Below are positions 16,060 through 29,125 of a stretch of 64,000 nt of DNA, piece after piece; position 1 is the stretch's first letter; each line of letters starts with the position of its first letter. Origin of the DNA: Chrysomallon squamiferum. Lineage: Eukaryota > Mollusca > Gastropoda > Neomphalida > Peltospiridae. The stretch is from assembly GCA_012295275.1 (NCBI GenBank), contig CM022670.1:5234764-5298763 (forward strand), read 5' to 3'. Position numbers and translations under genes: made by a program. Under the pieces are notes generated by a model. It saw only the letters and a program-made list of their open reading frames with translations, was not told where the DNA came from and did no database searches.

Positions 16060-16578
16060 TTAATAATAATAAATTCATTAATTCATTAAATTATGCATTT
16101 TAGAAGTATGTACCTGATATAATGATGTTCCCATCATCAGTTTCTGTATCTATTTATAACTAAAGTTTGGTTTCTTTGATTGTATCTGTATCTAGCTATT
16201 ATCTTTAATACTATAAAAATAGCAGGTGTTTTTCTTTATATAAAGAAGGAACAATAGAGCTTGTACGTCACAAGTGCATTCTTCACCCTGTGACGTTGAG
16301 GCGAAACCTTCCTTTTCATTGTGCACACGTCAAATGTCTCATCACGTGACGTCTGCGGCTACGATCAAAGTGAACACTTCTCATATCGGACACGGAAAGG
16401 CGTTTTTTTTTTTTTATTGTGCAAAACGTTTATACAGTGACAGACAAAAGACAAAAAGACAAAAAAAAAAAAAAAAAAAAAAAAAGCAAAAAGAAAGAAA
16501 GCTGTTCTTTTTATCTTTAGTTAGCTATTTTTGGTGTGTTTGCATCAATAATGTAGTAGTAAAAGCAGCAGCAGAAAC

Positions 16579-16609
<31 letters not shown>

Positions 16610-17128
16610 ATAGTACTAGAAGTAGTAAAAATAATAATGATGATGATGATATATTTTTAATATTCAGTCAAGACAAGTCTTTTAACTGCTGTGAAAGAAA
16701 CAGTTAATGAATTAATATTATCTGTTAACTACAGCTCAGTATTATTAGTTAAAAGTAAAGAGTGAATTTTCCAACAGAGAGGACCACGCACCGTTCGTTG
16801 TGTTTGATAAACTCGTCATCTTTATGGACTGAAACGGGAAGAAACTGAATGGACGCCCTAAGCAGAATTGAACCCGCTATTCGCCAGTCTAATACAACGG
16901 AGGTAAAACTAACACTTGCAACCAAATATGTATTTCGTCTTTTTCATATTTCAGATTCGATGATGAAACTAATTTCGAATATGTTTTGTACACTTAGAGA
17001 AAAAAAAAAAATACTGAATAAATAAAAAATAAATAAATAAAATAAATAAAAAAAACCCCAAAACCTGAGTAAATTAGGTATGTTATATGGCTCATATTAA
17101 ACGGAGCTTTTGTATATTTTACCGTATC

Positions 17129-17175
<47 letters not shown>

Positions 17176-17359
17176 AACATTATTATTATTATTATTATTA
17201 ATGTTGTTGTTGTTGCTGCTGTTGCTGCTGTTGTTGTTGTTTTGTTTCGAGTATGACATAATAATAATTTACCAGATAGAGAGCGAAGAAAAAGAAAAAG
17301 TAAAGGTAGGTGCGCAATATTTGTTTTTTAATGCAAAAGAAGAAAACAAATAGAGGGGG
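15666..17359. other. Repeat-rich stretch without a supported gene
   Basis: Poly-A at 15,804-15,840, CATA/CATC units at 15,940-15,980, (TAA)n at 16,021-16,070, poly-A at 16,462-16,485, (TAG)n at 16,578-16,630 and (CT)n at 17,133-17,174. A CpG-bearing patch at 16,265-16,400 includes the E-box TCACGTGAC at 16,342-16,350 but no convincing gene. Confidence 0.6.
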
Positions 17360-17440
17360 GGGTCTTCCGGTTTGCTGATCATTTCCGCATTAGCGGAGAC
17401 AGACGTCAATTAGTAAATTTGCATTATTCTTTCATTTAAG
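17360..17440 (+). promoter_or_regulatory. Candidate TRAPPC11 promoter with ETS-like site
   Basis: A CTTCCGG motif, the core of ETS-factor sites common in housekeeping promoters, sits at about 17,366. It is followed by a short GC-richer patch with a GACGTC-type CRE-like motif at about 17,402. It lies about 600 bp upstream of the acceptor that precedes the TRAPPC11 start codon, which would fit an untranslated first exon. Motif-based inference only. Confidence 0.3.
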
Positions 17441-18049
17441 AGTAAGACAGTTTTAATGTATTTTTGTCGTCATTTGCAAAGTTTGCTTTAAAATTAACTT
17501 GTAGCGGCAGCTTTAACCGAAGTATGGATTTCTATAAATTATAAATTAATGATATACGAAGGGCGGTAACTCATTCAAACTCTTAAGTGACAGTAAATGA
17601 GTACACTGTAATGGTGATTATTCTGACCTTCTCAGGACAGTTTGTTTTTAATATAGATGACTTACTTTGACAACATATATATTTTTAGATAATATTTTTT
17701 TCAAGTGTTTTTAATGTATAAAAATAAAACTTAAATACTAGCCTACTAACTAATCTGATATTCACTGCTGGTCTGGATGTTCAGGATTACAAATCACGAT
17801 TCATCATTCAGTTTTTTTATTCATAATAAGGTAGCGATATTTAGAACATCATATACATCGATACATTCAAAATGAATATGCATGACATGAATGATTCAGC
17901 TGCAATAACACATTTATTAATCTGAGTCATGGTTTGGTATCATGCTAATATATATATATTCATAACAATATTTTTAAATGGTGTTGTTGTTGTTGTCGTT
18001 GTCATCATCATTCTTATTGTTATTATTATTATTAAATTTCAGCTTTAAC

Positions 18050-21000
18050 ATGTCTTGGGCAAGTGAATTACCACAAGAGTTGCTATGTCGACCCATGGGT
18101 CTGGTCATACTAACAGGCTTGGATATAAAGTACAATGCTATTCACAAACTCATATGGGATTCATTCTGCAATAACAGACGCCCTGATAGAGTACCATTGC
18201 AGTTCCAAGTACAACTAGGAGACCATGAATATCCTAAAAGTAAAACTAAGGTGATCTCCTATAAATTTAAATAATAATTAGAAAACTAAATAAAAGTATT
18301 AATAGTAATAACAATAAAGATTTCATCGCTGGTTTAGTTATCATTTACTAGAGTTTTCAGATACTGAATTTAGCTCAGTTAAATAATAGTTTAAAGGTTA
18401 ATAACATCTTGGAATTTTAGTGTTGTAGTTATGGTTAGTAGAAGAAACTGTGAAAAACTTAAGTTTCTAATTAAAAACATATGCTGTGCATTTTTAATGT
18501 TTAATATTTAAAGCCATAATACATTTGTAAAACTAAACAAAAAACACGAAATAAATCATTTTATATATAAATATTCCAAAGATAATATTTTCTTTAAGAA
18601 TTGGATATTTTCTTTTTTAAATATTTACCTTGAAAAAAATAATAAACCTAAAATTTATTTAATCCAAAATTTAGGAGTAAAGAATCAATACCTCTGCAAT
18701 TTGTACAAGAATACCAATATAATTAATTACTGATTTAAGTTTTTTTTAACTAATTTAAAATTTACATTTTCTTCTTAGTAATAAATAATTAAATTTATAC
18801 TACGAATACAATCAGTTTGCAAAGCAACAATTGAAATGCTTCACTGTTAAATATATATATAAAAATACCATTAGTTAACAACATATATATATAAATATAT
18901 AAAATCTAAATTATATTTCTGGACTTATTACATGCATATTAATAATAACTTCCATAATTACAAACAATTTTTAATATTCATTAAAATAAACAGTTGTTCA
19001 TTAAGTTTTACAGTGAGTAAACTGTTGTCAAAAAACCAATTCTAACTTTTAGGCTTCATAAAACTTTAAAAAAGAAAGAAAGAAAACAAAAAACAAATGG
19101 TTTTCAGTGAACAGTTCTTAAAAAAAAAGAAAAAAAAATCTTAATATTCATTAAAAATGGCAGATAATGATTATGACCGGTTTCTTTATTTAATAACATC
19201 TAACCGATGTTTTTTGTGGGTTTTATTATTATTATTTTATTTTTATTTTTTTTTAAGAACTGTTCACTGAAAACCATTTGTTTTTTGTTTTCTTTCTTTC
19301 TTTTTTAAAGTTTTATGAGGCCTAAAAGTTAGAATTGTTTTTTTGACAACAGTTTACTCACTGTAAAACTTAATGAACAACTGTTTATTTTAAATTTTAT
19401 TATCACTGTTCCAGACATCTTGTTCTGTTTCAGTTACATAAAATATATATTATAATTTACTTTTAATTTGTTAAATATTCTAATAATTTATTTCAAAGGA
19501 CATCCTATGAATGGTACATACCAAAAGCTATTTTGAAGAAATCATGGAGGAATAGAGATATGTATTGTTCAATTTCAGCTATATAACACTTTAATTTATT
19601 TTTAATATATAATTTTAATAATTTTTTTCCAGAGGACATCCTATGAATGGTACATACCAAAAGGTATTTTGAAGAAGTCATGGATGAATAAACATTTGTC
19701 ATTGGTGCCAGCAGTGGTTGTTGTTTTCTTTGATCTAGACTGGGATGAGCCTATGTGGAAAGAAAAACAAATTACCTGTGCAAGTGTTGTTGAAGTAGTC
19801 AGGTAAATAGTAAAAAAAAAAAAATCATTTACAATTAGCATGATTATTATATATATTTAAAGTATTAATATCTTTCTGTTTATATCTTTTATACCATATT
19901 AATTATTTACATTTATATTTTAAAATATTATGATGCACTGATTTCTAATTAATAATACATCTTTTTATATTTATTTATTTATTTTATTTTATTATTATTA
20001 TTTTTTTTTTTTGGTAATAAAGATATATGTATAAAATATTATTTTTAAAATTGAATTAATATTTGTAATACAATACATTATAATAACGAAAAATGTTGAG
20101 GAAAATCTAACATGTAATACTAATAGTCTCATATCTCTATTATTCAATTACAAATTTAAGTAAAGGGGTGATGTGTTGTTTTGTTTGTGTACATCTAAAA
20201 GGTTTTCTTATTTTTTTTTATTTTTTCCTTGTGTTATATTATTTTTTTTTTTTAATTTATTTTTTTATTTTATTTTTTTTATATTATTATTATTTATTTT
20301 TTTATTTTTTGGTAATGTAGAAACACCTTACAGGGCAGAGGGACAAAAGTTGCAGTTGTTCTGATACAGAAAAATGCACCACTTCCTCCAGGTAGGTTAC
20401 ATCAGCTTTTTCTGAGATTATTAGATCCAAAACATAAACTTGTGTATCTCCAGATAAACAGAAGAAGAAATGTCCACCGAATACTGCCTTTTTTGACAAA
20501 CTTTATTACACAGAAAACAGATAAGACTAAAAAATATTCAAGGTAAATTTTATAAAATAATTTTGTCATGCTAAAAAATGTTTCCATTAATTATCAAGTT
20601 GATATTGTAGGTATTATATTTAAAACAACAACTATTCTTTAAAAGTGTAAACCTGATATTAAAAAACTACAGTCAAGTGCAGTTAAATGTGACTTTGCTT
20701 TAAACAATGTTTCTGTTATGATAGCACATTCTTTCACCTGCAACTGAAATATAATTTAATTCAAGCTTTTCATCAAATTACAGATTAAATAAAAGTAACA
20801 TCAAAGGGATTTGATACTAAAATAACATTGTCTTACACCCGCATGTTCATTTACCCATAATAGTATGGTTTTATTTATACATTCCAAATTTGCATGGTAC
20901 AATTTATGTCCAGATTAAAGAATTTTCAGAAATGTTGTATTTGTGTTTCCTGTGTCACCATTTTAACAATATTATGTCTGTGTTTACAGGAGAAGATGTA

Positions 21001-21343
21001 ATGGCTGCTGAGAGGGCTGCTTCCCTGTGTAGTGCTTGTGACATTTCAGCAAAATCGTTGTATGTACTTCCACACACAGACCATCTCATTGGCTACACAA
21101 TCAGGTAAAACAGCAAAATCAGATCAAAAACAGGCAGGGGATAGATATGAATATGGCCTTTTAAACAAAAGTAAAAAAGAATGAAACAAGTTTATAATAA
21201 TTATTACTGGGTTTTTTTCTTGTTGTTAGTGTCCTCATATTTGTTGTTACTTTCTTAAGTTTAATTTTTATTTGAAGCCTTGAAAATAAATATTTTTTAT
21301 GTAGTTATTATAGTTGTTAAAACTACCAACCTTTTTTAACATG

Positions 21344-21383
<40 letters not shown>

Positions 21384-21663
21384 GATCTTTTTTAAAGGTT
21401 AGAAAATGCATTTTATGAGCTGGCTCAAAGCTATTACCATGCAGAAGCCAGGAAAGTAAAGTCTCACAAAGATTTCCTAAACAAAACAACACATCAGGTA
21501 ATTTGTAGCTTTAGTTTATAAATATAGTTAAAACATAGTGAATTCCATAATCAGATAATATGGAACAAAATTATGTATATTTTATTCTTATTCTTATTCT
21601 TATTTTATTATTATTATTTTTTATATATACATAGCATCATTTACCATATATTTCTTGACATGA

Positions 21664-21722
<59 letters not shown>

Positions 21723-24700
21723 CAATACAGAAAAACAAAAATAGACACAATGAATATATTCTGTTCAAATATTTATTTTCATTGCTCTGTGTGTATTCTG
21801 TGAGTTTAGGTATTAGATATTAATTAATTCATTCATTCATTTATTAATTCATTTCTGTATTTCCATTGTAGTTGCTGTATGTAAGACACCAGTTCAAAAT
21901 TGCTTTTTACAATGAACTGAAGCAGGATACACATACAGCTTTAAAGTGAGTTTAATTGTATTTTATTGTTTGTAGTTGTTGGTCAGATATTTTAAATATA
22001 TTGTTACCAAATGCTGTAAATTATGTTAAATGGAATCATAAATTGTTTAACTTTATGTGCTTATTCTTGAGATTGTCAAATATAAAATTAAATATATTTG
22101 TTTTAAAATAAATTTTCTTGCCATAATTTCACTTTTTTTATTTATATATTAATCCCATGCATGTTAATTGTATTTCAGACATTATAAGCAAGCTTATGGA
22201 TACATTCTTGATTTACGAATGTATGACACCAACATGTTGGAAATCAAGGTTATAGCTGGGTTTGTTAATTACAAGGTAATTAACTGTTTATGGTAAAAAT
22301 GTAATTAATATAAATATTTTCAAAATTGGGTATAAAACATCTGTATTCAGTTCTTGCTGTTAAAACAAAACTTGTATCCATTTTCTTTTGGAGACAGAAG
22401 GTAAACAGGAATTAAGTTGATATGTCAGCTGATTCCTAGTTTGTATTTCATCCTATGTAAGGTTAAACTAGAAATATTTTACTAGCATTAGGAAGAAAAA
22501 TCATTTCTACAGATATTGAAAAGATGCCTAAATATTTATGCTGACTGATCTTTTCTTAATTAATGTGTCAGTGTGTGTGTTTATATATGTATTATTTGTG
22601 TGTGTGTTTGTTCGTGTATGTGTTTGTGTATTATGTGTGATTGTGTGTGTGCCTTCATGCATGTTTGTACAGGTGTGGGTGTATGTATGTATATCTCAAG
22701 ACATTACTGTTGTTTACTTTTAGCTGTGTCGGCTGTCATTTCAACACAATGCGCCACTTGATGCCATAGCTCAGTTTCGCAAACACATTGACTTCTTCAA
22801 GAGTAAACCCACCACCACTGACCTGGCTTTTGAGCACAGTGCATGGATGTCTAAACAGTATGTACACATTTACTTGACCTACATCTGTTACTTCTGTCAT
22901 CTTTGGTCATGCAGAAATTTCCACTAGCTAAATCACAAAGAGAAAAACTTTATTACATCCACTTCTAGACATATGTCCAGGGGTGAGTTGCTTATTATAC
23001 AATACTGATTGTTAATTCACAGTGCATTCTTTTTATGATGACATAGGTTAGATTTCCATAATTAAAATAAAGAATAAAATTGCCTGCCTTACGTTAACAA
23101 GATGGATTACTACTATTATTACTATTACTATTACTACTACTAATAATAATGGTAATAACAACAACAAAAGATAATATAATCTGTTTTAATAATTAGATTA
23201 TTGCTATGCTTTTATTTCAATCCAGCAGCTGTAAAAATAACATTGTTACTTAAATTTCTATGTTCTAAAATACATTGGTTGTGTAGCAGAATATTTTATT
23301 TTAAACTAAAAGATACACAAACAAGTTTAGAGGAAGTAATTCATTAAATAATATCTTGTTATATTTAGGATCAATATATGTGTGTGGTTTGATGGGTTTT
23401 TTTCTAAGTTTTTTTTTTTTTAAATATTTTGTTCTCATCTTGTTTAAAACTGTGTTTTACTAATGTTGACAGATTCCAGGTATTTGGTGATCTCTTTGAT
23501 GAGGCCATCAAACTGGGACTAACAGCCATACAAACACAACATCCTGGATTTTATTACCAACAAGCTGCTAGTCATTCCATATGGAGAAAACAGCTCTGCC
23601 AGGGTCTTTGCAAGGTATCACAAAATTAATTATATCAAATTTAATTTGATTTTCCTGCTGAATCAATCTATGAAGAATAAAAAAAAAAAAAAGAGTTTTA
23701 CATAATTATTATGTATTGATAATACATTTTCTTAAGGAATGATTTTTTGAGAAATGAAACCAAAAATTCTCTTAATCAGATGTAACAAGGGAGACTTAAT
23801 ACATATGCTTTCCCAGTCGATAAAACTTTTGATGAAATCATCAGGTTATGGTTAATTTTGTATATTATTTATCCATGACTGTCTGAATTATTCGTGTATT
23901 TATATAACTTTACATTGGTTTCTTTATCTATTGTAGCCCTCTGTGGATGAACCACAACATGACATGGTGGAGAAACTTGCTAAATTGGAATATTATGGAC
24001 AAAGGCCATGGAGACAGGGACATCAAAGTAAGTAAATAATTTTTTTCCCTTGTTTTATGTAATATGACATTTAATTCATATCTAGTTCTACTAAATTATT
24101 TTATTAATTTAGCTTGTTTTTTTTTTTTTTTTTATTTATCTTCTTTTTTTTTATTATTCCTTTATTGTTATTATTGTTATGGTTGTTGTTGTTTTTGATT
24201 GAATTTTTCTTTTATATTACTTATTTATTTATTTTGATTCTTGTTTAGTAATTGCTATGAATAATATAAAAAATTTAATATTATTTTCCATGATATAATT
24301 TCAGGTATTGATCCACCAGATGCTCAGAAGGAAAAAGAAGGAATTGCAGCCCTGCAGTATCTAGAAACACAAGTTGATCATTCTGTAAATATATATATTA
24401 CAATCCAAGATAATCACAGTGGTATATTTATTGTGTTGATATTGCAGTGTACTGCATCTGTTTATTTGTATGTGTGTGAATATATGTATGTACATGTAAT
24501 ATATATATATGTATCATATTGCACTATCTAAAGCATTTCACTGTTGTTAAAGTTTTGCTCCGGGTCAGTTAAATAGATAACAGTTTGCTTAACCTAATCA
24601 CAAAAATGACAGTAATTTGAATGGCTATAATCTGTGTCTGATTCATTCTTTTGTTCAGTGGATTATTATTCCTCTGCTTGGAAGTGCTGTGGCTCAGTTC

Positions 24701-27700
24701 AAGAAGTACAAGTCTCCAAGAATGAAAAGGAGTTTGAGTGAGTAGATTTTAATTTACCAGCACCAGTCACCATATATATAAAAAAAACCTCTTATAATTC
24801 CTGCATTGTTAATCAGTATCCATCACAGTTCTTTGTCAGAGACAAACAGATGAATATTATTACTGTGTAATTAAACAGTTGAATAGAGTGATAAAGATAA
24901 AGAGTGGAATATTAATTGTGATGGAGTTTAATAATAGAATATTAATTATGACAGAGTTAAATGTGGAATTTTAATTGTGACAGATTTAAATAACGGAATG
25001 TTATTTGTGACAAAGTTAAACGTCTAATCATTATAGGAAAGGTAAACATTAACATTTCATTATGATAAATGTCTGAATATAATTATGTACAGATAAAATG
25101 TTAAATATGCTTCCTTGTTTTAGTGGTCCATATGGGTGAGGAATATTTCCATGCCAAAGATTACACAAAATCACTGATGTAAGTTTATAATGTCTTTTGT
25201 TTCTTTCTTAATTTCCTTTTTTTTTTACTTATTATGTCTTTTGAAAATATTAACATTTAAATACACAAACACATACCTCGGAAATTAAGTCAGAGTAAGT
25301 ACATTTTCCAATACATTGTATCATAATCCTTGTTACAAATTTGTTTGAATTTCACAGAAATATTAAGATTATAAAATATGACATTTTTATGAAAAAAATT
25401 GTTTTATTTTATAATTTTTTATTATTAATATTTATTTATTTATTTAAATTTACTTTATTTTACTTTGCTTTACTTTACTTCACTACATTTCACTTCTATT
25501 CAGTTATGTTCATTTCACTTCACTTTGCCTTGCCTTATATAACATTTTATTTTACTTTTTTTTCTAATACGTTTAAACAAAATCTATTGCAGGCTGCTGA
25601 ACAAAGTGATGGCAGATTATCGGATTGAGCGCTGGTGGCCACTTCTCACTTCTATTCTTAATCTGTCTCTCAAGTGTGCATATCTCACAGGAAAAGTACA
25701 GGACTACATAACCAACTGTCTTGAGCTCATTGGACAATGTATCTTTTTTAACTTAATACTATAAGTATTAATAACATGTTGGAGGTCTGGGATTAAACTC
25801 CAGTGATATATTAGTTAATTAAACCTTTACAGTTAACACCCCAAATAAGTGATATATTTCTGTTCAGATATAATCTTTAACTAAAGATTTGTTCATTCTT
25901 ACACAATGTTGCATGTTGTTTGAAAGATTCTTTAACTCTAAGAAGACTGTCAGAGTTCATCTGATGAAAAAACAAGAAGACAAATGAATATGATCCGTGT
26001 TTTGTCTGTAAGTATTTCTCTTGATGTTTGACCGTTATTTTTATGTTTTAATACCAAAACATGTTCTGTTAATATACTTTTTAATTATTTGTTACTTTTT
26101 TATTAATATATTATTTTGCTATTATTACTTTTTTCATGTTTTATTTATATTTTTAACATTATTTTTAATCATTTTTTATTTTTAATTATTTAATACTTTT
26201 TTGTTAGTATATTATTTTTGCTGCTATAAATATTTCTGTTTTGTTTTTCCTGGGTGTATGGGGGATCAAGTCAGAATGTGGAATAGTTAAGCTATTGAAT
26301 GACAGTCAGTATTACAAAATAATTCAATTTTTAATATTTTCATTACAGGTGTAGTAAGAATTATTTTATTGTAATATGAATTTTTTTCTCAGTGAATTTT
26401 AAAATAAAAATAAGATATTTTCATTGGATTAAAATGAAATTTTCTTTTTGTCAGAATGATATTCCTGAACCCGAACCAGGCCTCCTTCCAGCCAGTGTGG
26501 ACACTGCCCACAGTGAGTGGCAGAAGGTACAGAAAAATGGACCCATCATTTTCACAGTAGAAATGCAGAGCTTGGTGCCCTTTGGTAAATAATCATTTAT
26601 TAAATAAATATAATTGAGTGTACTTTTTAGACATTTTACTTTAATTATTATTAATTAATTGATAGGTATATCCAGTAATGTTTATTTGTAAAACACATAT
26701 ACAAGAAGAGGAGACAGATTTGTTTACAATATATATAGATGCTAGACAAAGCTAGCATAATCTAACAATGGTTTTAGTGTTGGTAGCAGTTTTGTGGTGT
26801 TGATTTATCACAAATCATATATCATAGACCAGATTTGTCTTTGTATAATTTTATATGTCTAATTTTAAAAATTGAAATTGAAATTAACAGTGTACTGCAA
26901 TAAATGTATGTTTCTGTTTGAAGTTGAATGCAAGGCAAGGTTTGTGGGAGACACTGTGTCAGCAGATAGTGAAGTTATTCTGGAAGTTTGTGTTAGGTAA
27001 GAGTTTGACAACACATCCTGCCATCTTATTACAAAAAAAAACAAGTTAAAGTTTCCAATCTTGCCAAAATATTACTTTATTTGATTTTTTAAAAGCACTA
27101 TATAATTAATTCATCATACATACTCCTTAAGATACCCCTGTACTAATTGATAAGGGTATTACATGAAGAAGTAAAAAATATTTCATCTTTTAAATTATCT
27201 TTTTGCAGAAGTTTCACATTATTGTTAATATGTGTTGAGGTGATAAATGCTCTACCACTGAATAGAGCCCACTTCCATTTTATGATTAATTAACTAAAAA
27301 TAAATTGTCTATATATCAGATCTGTTCCTGTACAGGTAAAAAAATAAATGTTTTAAAAATATTTTCTTCCAATTTTGTCTTTATTGCATATTATTATTAT
27401 TATTATTTTCTTTTTAGGGTTGTGTGTCCTTTTCCAATAAGATTTTCTAAACTGTCAGTATTATTTAGTAACCAGGTGAGATTTTTAAAATAATGTTTCT
27501 GTATATATGTGTGTTTAGGTGTAAGAAAAGATCTAGAAGTTTTGGGGGTTTTGTAACACTTTTTAGAATTATTTATCTGTATTACTAAGCAACTCTTATA
27601 TTATTTTGAAATAATAACAACAAAAGCAAATTTCAAATTAGAATTACATCTCAAACAAATTTTAAATTAGAATTACATCTCAAACAAATTTTAAATTGAA

Positions 27701-29070
27701 AATCAAAATGTTGGTAATATAAATTTATTATTAAGGGCATGTAACTTCTTAACACTAATAAATTAATACCTTTAAAAAAAGTATCAAAATGTAGAATACT
27801 TTTTTGTTCTAAAATTTATTTTAATTGTTTTTATTTATTTATTTATTTATTTATCATTTTTATTTTTATTTTGAAATGGAAACCCAGTTTTAATCAGCTA
27901 AATACTTCTAGAGTTGTTCTGGGAATTGGAGATTCCTGTGTCAGTTTGTTATTGTTTGAGTTTTCTTGTTACCAGAGTTACAACCAGTACTGTGAGATGA
28001 CAGACGTGCGGGGCACAAACGCTGCCTCCGAGGGCGAGACAGACAGTGGGGACCTGTATCTGATTCCTGCTAAATTCAGAGTGTTCAGGTTTACTTTCCT
28101 GCCAGTGAAAGAAGATGTAGGATCACAGATTGAGGTAATCCTGACTGCTCAGTACTTTTTAATTTTTAAAAATCTAGTATTTTATTAATTATCATTTTCA
28201 CCTTTGTTTCGTAATAAGATTTCATTTAAATCAGTTAATCAGTTCATGAATGTCTGAGAAATGATAATATTCACACAAGATTCATATACAGAAGTTGTAT
28301 GCTTACAGTCCCAGATAAGGAAATAGGTATATTGCCTAAGAAAACAGAGTAGTCTTTTTCTTTCACCTTAAACAGCTGCTTAATCAAGCTGGTGTTTCAT
28401 ATAAACTGGTATCTTCCATTTTTATCTTGACTGACACCAAGTATAATCAACTCATCATTAGAAGAAATTTATTATAAGTAAAAGAATTTAGGCTATTTTA
28501 TGAAATAAGTATATTTTAATGTTATTGTTAGGTTTTCTTTATTTCTTTTTGTTTTTAAATATTTTTCTAAATATTAATTTATTTTTCTTTAAAATGCTTT
28601 TAATCTGTTTGTATATTATCCCACTGGATGTTATGTCATTATTATTTTCGATCTTATTGTTATATAATTATTGTTGATATTGTTATTGTTCTTTTATGTT
28701 TTTAAAACAATAATATCATTTAACATTAATACAAAGAGTTTATTTAAATTTACAATAAGTAGTTCTATTATAGATATCATCCGTTGCCTTGGAGATGGGT
28801 TCACAAGCTAAATGCTGTGCAGTCTTGAGGTGGATTGGTGCTGGGGGTGATGCTTTGACTGCACCACATGGACAACAGCCTCTGCTGGGTAAAAAGCCTG
28901 TCATAGCCGAGGGAAAAGTTGAATGGGAGGAGTTCAGTGTCAGCTCTCTGATCAGGTAATGTTCGACATTGAATTTATACTTGATTTGTAAAACACTTCA
29001 ATTAAATCCTGACCATTACTGTAAACATTTTATATTTAGTTTGATGTAATAAGTGTGTGTGTGTGTGTGC

Positions 29071-29125
<55 letters not shown>

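Noticed and set aside
16274-16660. 128-codon ORF starting MHSSPCDVEAK
   Set aside because: Over half is poly-A, (TAG)n and (GAT)n translation; the first 50 codons have no recognisable motif or splice context.
16860-16890. B-box-like GGTTCAATTC on the minus strand
   Set aside because: No A-box at tRNA spacing and no T-stem pairing.
25590-26010. Apparent frameshift in TRAPPC11 after LELIGQ
   Set aside because: Using the earlier TTGAAAG acceptor gives a stop, but the U12-type acceptor at 25945 restores the frame and homology, so the gene is not broken.
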